From: Rubrivivax sp.
GTDB lineage: Bacteria > Pseudomonadota > Gammaproteobacteria > Burkholderiales > Burkholderiaceae_C
DNA: 39,261 nucleotides
Assembly: GCA_016788525.1 (NCBI GenBank)
Contig: JAEUPD010000216.1
Location: 1-39,261, forward strand
Reading direction: 5' to 3'
In this document: one piece after another, positions 33,461-39,261 of the stretch
Layout of the letters: every line of letters begins with the position of its first letter
How positions within the stretch are numbered: position 1 is the stretch's first letter
Position numbers and translations under genes: made by a program
The notes under the pieces: model-generated
Database searches by the model: none
What the model was told of the DNA's origin: nothing
What the model saw: only the letters and a program-made list of their open reading frames with translations

Positions 33461-35395
33461 ATGCCCCTGCGACGTCGCCTCTGCCCGACCCGACGGCTCG
33501 GGCGCCTGATGGCCCAGTGCCTGATGGTCGTGGCAACCGCGACAGCCTTCGCCCAAACCGGCGGCACCGGAACAGCCGGCAGTTCGGGCACGGGGCCGGT
33601 ACGGCTGCAGCAGCCTGCCAGTCCGCCGCAGGAAGGTGGGCAGCGTGGGGAGGCGGCTGAGCGAGGGGAGGGTGGTGGTGACCGTGCCACCGATCGCGGC
33701 GATAGCGGCGAGCGGCGCGACCGCGTCGACCCTCGTCGCGGCCCCGCGGCGGGTGCGCCAGGCTACATCCCCGGCGAGTTCGAGCAGTTCCTGCAGCGCA
33801 TGGTGGCGCCGCTGCGCATCCGGCGTTTCGGCGCCGAGCTGATGACGGGTGACTCGGAGCCTGCCGCTGACGCCTCCACTCCCGTCCCGCCGGACTACGT
33901 CGTTTCGGCGGGTGACGAGTTGCTCCTGTCGGTTTGGGGCTCCGTGGAGGGTGACCTGCGGCTCACGGTCGATCGCGATGGCCGTGTCAGCATCCCTCGC
34001 GTGGGCACGGTGGCCGTTGGGGGGATGAAGTTCGCCGACGTGCGCGAGGTGCTCGTCCGGCAGGTGGGGCAGACATTCCGCAACTTCCAGCTCACGGTCT
34101 CGCTGGGCAAGCTGAGGGGCATTCGCGTTTTCGTCACCGGCTTCGTGGTCAAGCCCGGCGTGTACACGGTGAGTGCGCTGTCGCCGATGACATCTGCGTT
34201 GATGCAGGCGGGCGGGCCGTCGGCGGCAGGCAGCTTTCGCAAGGTCGAGGTGCGGCAGGCCGGACGCACCGTGGCGACCTTCGACCTCTACGACCTGCTC
34301 CTGCGTGGCGACCGCAGTGCAGATCATCTTCTGCGCGCCGGAGATGTCGTGCATGTCGCCGCCGTGGGGCCTCAGGTCGGCGTGATCGGCAGCGTCAATC
34401 GCCAGGGAATTTTCGAACTCAAGCCTGGCGAGACGGTGGCCGACCTGCTGCAGATGGCGGGCGGCCTGACCGCCGTGGCCGACCGCGGCAGGCTGGGAAT
34501 CGAGCGCCTCGAAGACCGCTCCACCATCCGCTTGGTGGAACTGACCCTTCCTGAGCACGCCTCGCGCACGTTGACCGGTGGTGACGTGGTGCGCGCATTC
34601 AGCGCGGTTTCGGTGACGCTTCCGACAGACAGGCGCGCCAAGCGCGTGCGGGTCGAGGGGGAAGTCGTGCGTGCCGGCGAGTACGTCTTGCCCGCTGGCA
34701 GCACCACGGCCGACGCGCTTCGTGTCGCCGGTGGCATGACACCCCAGGCGTACCTCTTCGCCACCGAGTTCACGCGCGAGAGCGTGCGCGACGTGCAGCG
34801 CGAGAACTACGAGCGCGCGCTGCGCGACCTCGAGTCCGACCTCGCCCGCTCGGTCGCCGCGCGTCGTGCGGCCAGCGCTGAGGATGCGGCGGAGCAGCAA
34901 GCTCGCACCACTTCCACCAATCGCCTGATCGAGCGCCTGCGGGCGCTGCAGCCAACCGGACGCATCGTCCTGCAGATCCCTACCGACGCCAGCGCCCTGC
35001 CCGATCTGGCCTTGGAGGACGGGGACCGCATCTATATCCCGCCGCGGCCGACCACCATCGGCGTCTTCGGCAGCGTCTTCAACGCCGGCAGCTATCTGTT
35101 CAACACCGGGCGCACGGTTGACGACTATCTGCGCCTCGCCGGCGGGCCGACCCGGGGTGCCGACGAGCGCAGCATGTTTGTGGTGCGCGCCAATGGCAGC
35201 GTCATCAGCCAGCTTCAGACGGCCAGCTGGACCTCCCGCGGCGAGGCCGGCCGCGAATGGGCGCTGCCCGGCGACACCATCTTCGTCCCCGAGGAGCTGA
35301 ACAAGACCACGTTCCTGCAGGCAGCCAAGGACTGGACGCTGTTGCTGTATCAACTGGGCATCGGGCTGGCGGGCATCAGCAGCGCGTTGCGATGA
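33461..35395 (+). CDS. Polysaccharide export protein, Wza-like with SLBB domains
   Basis: This 644-residue protein should form the outer-membrane/periplasmic channel for polysaccharide export. A signal peptide spans about residues 1-31 (cut near ATAFA/Q). A Gly/Arg/Asp-rich segment (about 35-100) follows, then the Poly_export domain (about 143-225, PPDYVVSAGDELLLSVWG). Several SLBB-type repeats follow; the motifs VFVTGFVVKPGVYTVSAL, VRVEGEVVRAGEYVLPAG and IGVFGSVFNAGSYLFNTG mark three of them. A charged, likely coiled stretch near 440-500 sits before the last SLBB. No lipobox is clear, unlike E. coli Wza. The ATG at 33461 has only a weak ribosome site. The wzz-like gene follows after 22 bases. 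Confidence 0.9.
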   Translation: MPLRRRLCPTRRLGRLMAQCLMVVATATAFAQTGGTGTAGSSGTGPVRLQQPASPPQEGGQRGEAAERGEGGGDRATDRGDSGERRDRVDPRRGPAAGAPGYIPGEFEQFLQRMVAPLRIRRFGAELMTGDSEPAADASTPVPPDYVVSAGDELLLSVWGSVEGDLRLTVDRDGRVSIPRVGTVAVGGMKFADVREVLVRQVGQTFRNFQLTVSLGKLRGIRVFVTGFVVKPGVYTVSALSPMTSALMQAGGPSAAGSFRKVEVRQAGRTVATFDLYDLLLRGDRSADHLLRAGDVVHVAAVGPQVGVIGSVNRQGIFELKPGETVADLLQMAGGLTAVADRGRLGIERLEDRSTIRLVELTLPEHASRTLTGGDVVRAFSAVSVTLPTDRRAKRVRVEGEVVRAGEYVLPAGSTTADALRVAGGMTPQAYLFATEFTRESVRDVQRENYERALRDLESDLARSVAARRAASAEDAAEQQARTTSTNRLIERLRALQPTGRIVLQIPTDASALPDLALEDGDRIYIPPRPTTIGVFGSVFNAGSYLFNTGRTVDDYLRLAGGPTRGADERSMFVVRANGSVISQLQTASWTSRGEAGREWALPGDTIFVPEELNKTTFLQAAKDWTLLLYQLGIGLAGISSALR

Positions 35396-35417
35396 TCCTC
35401 TGACGACGCTGCGCCCG

Positions 35418-36518
35418 ATGCTTTCCCCTCCGACAGAGCTGACGCGGGAGATGTCGCTTGGCGTGGTGTCGGCGGCATTGCGGCAACGCTGGCTCCTTTT
35501 GCTCTTGGGGCCGCTGGCGGCCGGAGCAGTTGCCTTCGCGTTGCTGCTCCTGGTGCCTTCGACCTACACCGCCAAGACATCCTTCCTCCCGCCCCAGCAG
35601 CAAGGCGCGAACATCGCCGGCACGCTGGCCACCCTCGGCACCATCGCCGGGCTGGGCGGTGTCGCCCCGGTTCGCAACTCCAGCGACCAGTACGTTGCCC
35701 TGATGCAGAGCGCGCTCGTCGCCGACCGGCTGATCGATCGGTTCGAGCTGATGCGAAGTTACGACGCGAAATTCCGCGCGGAGGCTCGCCGCGAACTGGC
35801 CGCCAACGCCCGCTTCAGCGTCGGGCGCAAGGACGGCATGGTTGCCATCGAAGTCGATGATCGCGACCCGGCACGCGCTGCCGGGCTGGCCAACGCCTTC
35901 GTCGAGGAACTGCGTGTGCTGCTGTCGCGCCTGGTGATCACCGAGGCCCAGCAGCGCCGGGTGTTCTTCGAGTCCCAGCTTCAACAGGCGCAGGAGCGAC
36001 TGGTGCGCGCTCAGCTGGCTCTGCAGGCCAGCGGCTTCTCCCAGGGTGCCCTGCGCGCCGAACCAAAGGCCGCCGCCGACGAGTACGGGCGCCTCCGCGC
36101 GGAGACGACGGCTGCCGAGGTACGCGTGCAGATGCTGCGCTCCAACCTCGCCGAAGGCGCCCCTGAGCTTCGGCAGGCCCAGAGCACCCTGACGGCGCTG
36201 CGCGAACAGCTGGCACGAACGGAGCGCGCTGGTGCCCCGCCGGCGCAGAAGGCGGGCTCGGACTACGTCACCAAGTATCGCGACTTCAAATACCACGAGA
36301 CCTTGTTCGAGCTGTTTGCCCGCCAGTACGAAGCGGCACGGCTTGACGAGAGCCGTGAGGGCACGCCGATCCAGGTGATCGACGTGGCCAGCCCGCCCGA
36401 GAGGCCCAGCGCGCCGCGGCGTGCCCGTCTCTCGGCGCTGGCGGCGCTGGTGGCATTCATCGCCCTCACGGCGACGGTCCTGGTGCGCGCCCGGCAGGCT
36501 CGCCACGCAGCCGCCTGA
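35418..36518 (+). CDS. Wzz/PCP-family polysaccharide chain-length protein
   Basis: This 366-residue inner-membrane protein belongs to the polysaccharide co-polymerase family that sets polymer length or drives export. It has two transmembrane helices, at about 24-46 and about 334-355, enclosing a large periplasmic domain. The domain is rich in helix and coiled coil (for example QQRRVFFESQLQQAQERLVR). A Pro-rich motif SPPERPSAPRRAR precedes the second helix, as in Wzz. There is no C-terminal tyrosine kinase domain, so it is not a Wzc-type fusion. The start ATG at 35418 is chosen; ATG at 35451 is possible. It probably works with the SLBB protein just upstream. Confidence 0.9.
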   Translation: MLSPPTELTREMSLGVVSAALRQRWLLLLLGPLAAGAVAFALLLLVPSTYTAKTSFLPPQQQGANIAGTLATLGTIAGLGGVAPVRNSSDQYVALMQSALVADRLIDRFELMRSYDAKFRAEARRELAANARFSVGRKDGMVAIEVDDRDPARAAGLANAFVEELRVLLSRLVITEAQQRRVFFESQLQQAQERLVRAQLALQASGFSQGALRAEPKAAADEYGRLRAETTAAEVRVQMLRSNLAEGAPELRQAQSTLTALREQLARTERAGAPPAQKAGSDYVTKYRDFKYHETLFELFARQYEAARLDESREGTPIQVIDVASPPERPSAPRRARLSALAALVAFIALTATVLVRARQARHAAA

Positions 36519-36620
36519 GCGCCGCGCGAATTCGAGCACGGCGGCCCGCCTGCACCGTCGCCCGGGCAGCTCGGTGGCCACCTAGCATCGCGGCGCACCC
36601 GGCCAGCCCGGCGCGCCACC
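36519..36620. other. Gap between wzz-like gene and wecB
   Basis: The 102-base gap holds a 10-base palindrome GGTGGCCACC (36573-36582) directly followed by TAGCAT (36583-36588), which could be an operator beside a weak -10 element for wecB. No -35 is evident and no Shine-Dalgarno sequence precedes wecB. Confidence 0.3.
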
Positions 36621-37748
36621 ATGGAACAGATGCCATTGCCAGCCTCAGGCCCGCTCGTCGACGTCATCGCCGGCGCGCGCCCCAACTTCATGAAGATCGC
36701 GCCGATCCTGCGCGCGATCGGCCAGCGCCAGGCCGCGGGAAGCCGTCTGCGCTACCGGCTTGTGCACACCGGCCAGCACTATGACGCCCGCATGTCGGGC
36801 GACTTCTTCCAGCAGCTGAACATCCCCGAGCCGGACGTCAACCTCGAGGTCGGCTCGGGCACGCAGGCCGAGCAGACGGCCGCGATCATGACGCGCTACG
36901 AGCGGCTCCTGCTGGACGCGCGCTCGCAGGCCTGCCTCGTGGTGGGCGACGTCACCTCGACCATGGCCTGCGCCATCGCGGCGCAGAAGCTGCGCGTGCC
37001 CGTGGCCCACGTGGAGGCCGGCATCCGCTCGGGCGACTGGTCGATGCCCGAGGAGATCAACCGGCTCGTCACCGACTCCATCACCAACTGGTTCTTCACC
37101 ACCAGCGAGGTGGCCAACCAGAACCTGCGCACCTCGGGTGCGCGGCCGGAGAACATCTTCTTCGTCGGCAACACGATGATCGACACGTTGCTGTCGAACC
37201 TCGAACGGCTGCGCCCGCCGGAGTTCTGGGCCGGCGCGGGCCTGCGGCCCGGCGGCTACTTCGTGATGACGCTGCACCGGCCGGCCAACGTCGATGATGG
37301 CGAGGGCTTCGCGCGCCTGATCGACGCCGTGGGCCGCGCCGTGCGCGGCCTGCCGGTGGTCTTTCCGGTGCATCCGCGCACGGCGAAGACGCTGGCCGCG
37401 CTGCCGCAGCGCCCTGCCGGCCTGCTGACCGTGGACCCGCAGCCGTACCTCGAGTTCAACTACCTCGTGCGCCACGCCAAGGGCGTCATCACCGACAGCG
37501 GCGGCGTGACCGAGGAGACCACCGTGCTCGGCGTGCCCTGCGTGACGCTGCGCAACACCACCGAGCGGCCCGAGACGGTGACCATCGGCACCAACGAACT
37601 GATCGGCACCGACCCTTCGGCCCTCGAGCCCGCCCTTGCGCGGCTGTTCGAGGGGCGGTGGAAGCAAGGCGCCATTCCGCCCCTGTGGGACGGGCGCACC
37701 GGCGAGCGCATCGCCGAAGAACTCGAACGGCTGCTCGCGGCAGCCTGA
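36621..37748 (+). CDS. wecB: UDP-N-acetylglucosamine 2-epimerase (non-hydrolysing)
   Basis: WecB interconverts UDP-GlcNAc and UDP-ManNAc, a sugar donor for surface polysaccharides. The 375-residue protein has the N-terminal GARPNFMKIAPI, HTGQHYDARMS, HVEAGIRSGD, TLHRPANVD and the C-terminal TDSGGVTEETTVLGVPC, all typical of the non-hydrolysing family. The ATG at 36621 has no ribosome-binding sequence; ATG at 36630 is an alternative. It follows the wzz-like gene and converges on the dehydratase gene, so it belongs to the polysaccharide locus. Confidence 0.95.
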   Translation: MEQMPLPASGPLVDVIAGARPNFMKIAPILRAIGQRQAAGSRLRYRLVHTGQHYDARMSGDFFQQLNIPEPDVNLEVGSGTQAEQTAAIMTRYERLLLDARSQACLVVGDVTSTMACAIAAQKLRVPVAHVEAGIRSGDWSMPEEINRLVTDSITNWFFTTSEVANQNLRTSGARPENIFFVGNTMIDTLLSNLERLRPPEFWAGAGLRPGGYFVMTLHRPANVDDGEGFARLIDAVGRAVRGLPVVFPVHPRTAKTLAALPQRPAGLLTVDPQPYLEFNYLVRHAKGVITDSGGVTEETTVLGVPCVTLRNTTERPETVTIGTNELIGTDPSALEPALARLFEGRWKQGAIPPLWDGRTGERIAEELERLLAAA

Positions 37749-37752
37749 GCGC

Positions 37753-37773
37753 GCCGGTCGAGGCGCCACCGGC
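37753..37773. terminator. Weak hairpin between wecB and dehydratase
   Basis: GCCGGT (37753-37758) and ACCGGC (37768-37773) can form a 6-bp stem with a 9-base loop in the 42-base gap between convergent genes. There is no T-run, so terminator function is only a guess. Confidence 0.25.
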
Positions 37774-37790
37774 AACACCCGGGCGCAGGA

Positions 37791-39261
37791 TCAGAGCGAT
37801 ACGCGCCGCAGCCGCTCTTCGGCTTCGTCGACCGCCTGAACCTCTTCGCCTTCTTCGTCGGCAGGCTGCGTCAGCCACGCCGAGGGTGTGAAGCCCGCGA
37901 CCAGCAGCTTCAGCAGCGCCAGCACGGCGCCTGCGTCACCGCGCGCGGAGGCGGCCTGGAACTCGCGCAGCCGCGGCTCCAGCTCGGTCCAGGGCAGATA
38001 GTTCTCGCGCGCCTTCATGATGCGCAGGTGGTCGGTGGGCAGCGGGTTGTCGCCGATGAGCAGCTCTTCGTACAGCTTCTCGCCCGGGCGCAGCCCGGTG
38101 ACGACGATCTCGATCTCGCCACCGGGGTGTTCGGTATCCCGCACCGTCAGGCCCGACAGCTCGATCATGCGCTGCGCGAGTTCCATGATGCGCACCGGCT
38201 GGCCCATGTCCAGCACGAAGACCTCGCCCCCACGCGCCATGGCGCCGGCCTGCACGACGAGCTGCGCGGCCTCGGGGATGGTCATGAAGAACCGCGTCAC
38301 CTCCGGGTGCGTCACCGTCACCGGGCCGCCATTGCGGATCTGCTGCCGGAACAGCGGCACCACCGAACCCGACGAGCCGAGCACGTTGCCGAAGCGCACC
38401 ATCGAAAAGCAGGTCTGCGCGCGGCGCGCAGCCGCCGGCACGATGGCTGCGCCACCGCCGGTGGGCCCGGCCAGGCCTTGCAGCACCATCTCGGCCAGGC
38501 GCTTGCTGGCGCCCATCACGTTGGTCGGGCGCACCGCCTTGTCGGTGCTGATGAGCACGAATTCGCTCACCTCGGCGCGCAGCGCGCAGCGCGCGGCCAC
38601 CCAGGTGCCCAGCACGTTGTTGCTGGCCCCTTCGACGACGTTGCGCTCGACCAGCGGCACGTGCTTGTAGGCCGCAGCGTGGTAGACGATGTGCGGCCGC
38701 CACTCCAGGAAGGCCGCCTCCAGCCGCGACTCGTCGCGCACCGAGCACAGCAGCGGCACCAGCTCCACATGTGGCATCAACCCTTGCTGCACACGCGACT
38801 CGAGCTCGTGGTGGATCGTGTAGAGCGCAAACTCGTTCTGCTCCACCAACACCAGCCGCTGCGGCTGCAGCACCACCAGCTGCCGGCACAGCTCGCTGCC
38901 GATCGAACCGCCCGCCCCGGTGACCAGCACCACCTTGCCCGTGGTGTGGCGCGCCATCAGGTCGCCGCGCGGGCGCACCGGATCGCGCCCGAGCAGGTCT
39001 TCGATGTCCAGCTCGCGCACGTCGCTGGCCTGCACCTTGCCCTGTGCAATCTCCATCAGGCCGGGCAGCGTGCGCACATGCACCCCGGTGGCCCGCAGCT
39101 GGTCGAGGATCTCGTTGCGGCGGCTGCGGCTGAGCGAGGGGATGGCCAGCAGCACCGCGCTGATGCCCTTGGCCTCCACCACCTGCGGCACCTCGGCCAG
39201 CGAGTGGATCGGCGTGCCGTTGATCAGCCGGCCCTGCAGCCGCGGGTCGTCGTCGATGAAG
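37791..39261 (-). CDS. Polysaccharide NDP-sugar 4,6-dehydratase/epimerase (FlaA1/CapD/WbpM type), 5' partial
   Basis: This gene runs off the right edge, so its N-terminus is missing. Full-length members begin with several membrane helices, not seen here. The visible part starts in a CoA-binding-like domain (FIDDDPRLQGRLINGTPIHS). It then has the Rossmann domain with VTGAGGSIGSELCRQL and the active site STDKAVRPTNVMGASKR. The Tyr of the usual SYK triad is replaced by Met (NVMGASK), the SMK form known in WbpM-type dehydratases. The likely substrate is UDP-GlcNAc, giving a 4-keto-6-deoxy sugar for polysaccharide synthesis. GTG at 39191 is internal, not the true start. Confidence 0.92.
   Translation of the reverse strand, partial: FIDDDPRLQGRLINGTPIHSLAEVPQVVEAKGISAVLLAIPSLSRSRRNEILDQLRATGVHVRTLPGLMEIAQGKVQASDVRELDIEDLLGRDPVRPRGDLMARHTTGKVVLVTGAGGSIGSELCRQLVVLQPQRLVLVEQNEFALYTIHHELESRVQQGLMPHVELVPLLCSVRDESRLEAAFLEWRPHIVYHAAAYKHVPLVERNVVEGASNNVLGTWVAARCALRAEVSEFVLISTDKAVRPTNVMGASKRLAEMVLQGLAGPTGGGAAIVPAAARRAQTCFSMVRFGNVLGSSGSVVPLFRQQIRNGGPVTVTHPEVTRFFMTIPEAAQLVVQAGAMARGGEVFVLDMGQPVRIMELAQRMIELSGLTVRDTEHPGGEIEIVVTGLRPGEKLYEELLIGDNPLPTDHLRIMKARENYLPWTELEPRLREFQAASARGDAGAVLALLKLLVAGFTPSAWLTQPADEEGEEVQAVDEAEERLRRVSL

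Noticed and set aside
32627..35353. A 908-residue minus-strand open frame over the SLBB gene
   Set aside because: It is antisense to a well-supported export protein, is His/Arg-rich and matches nothing recognisable.

Overview
The window is about 39 kb of GC-rich, densely packed bacterial chromosome. Gene content and order point to a betaproteobacterium of the order Burkholderiales, probably near Rubrivivax, Leptothrix or Methylibium. That placement rests on recognised gene neighbourhoods, not on a database search. I see no rRNA, tRNA, CRISPR array, insertion sequence, prophage or integrase. Most of the window is core genome.

Layout. (1) 1-295 has no convincing gene but contains strong inverted repeats. 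(2) 296-5725, minus strand: a DMT-family transporter, phosphatidylserine decarboxylase, an SppA-type peptidase, a Rieske ferredoxin-like protein, a HAD phosphatase and the pseudouridine synthase RluC. (3) A 730-bp divergent region leads to rne (RNase E) on the plus strand; it holds two strong hairpins just upstream of rne. (4) 9552-17928, minus strand, the lepA operon: lepA, lepB, a DUF4845 protein, rnc, era, recO, pdxJ, acpS, nagZ. (5) An 806-bp gap, unusually AT-rich for this DNA, holds an intrinsic terminator and a possible small RNA. (6) 18735-30005, minus strand: yceD, rpmF, plsX, fabH, fabD, fabG, acpP, fabF, a small membrane protein, rpoE, rseA, rseB and a DegP/MucD protease. (7) 30171-31600, plus strand: maf (YceF type) and a tetrapyrrole-methylase-like methyltransferase. 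(8) A convergent DEAD-box RNA helicase. (9) 33461-39261, the edge of a polysaccharide locus: an SLBB export protein, a Wzz-like chain-length protein, a UDP-GlcNAc 2-epimerase, and a convergent FlaA1/WbpM-type dehydratase cut by the window end.

How the genes work together. The central block couples fatty-acid initiation and elongation (PlsX, FabH/D/G/F, AcpP) to the sigma-E envelope-stress circuit (RpoE, RseA, RseB, DegP). The lepA operon combines translation and ribosome maturation (LepA, RNase III, Era), protein export (LepB) and ACP activation (AcpS). Many neighbours overlap by four bases (ATGA, GTGA, and one TTGA), which suggests translational coupling.

No clear new defence or metabolic system was found. 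The most interesting unexplained signals are non-coding: the inverted repeats at 83-232, the rne leader hairpins, the possible small RNA near 18248-18324, a 13-bp x4 tandem repeat between yceD and maf, and structured leaders of acpP and the helicase gene. The small YgfX-like membrane protein between fabF and rpoE is the least understood gene.
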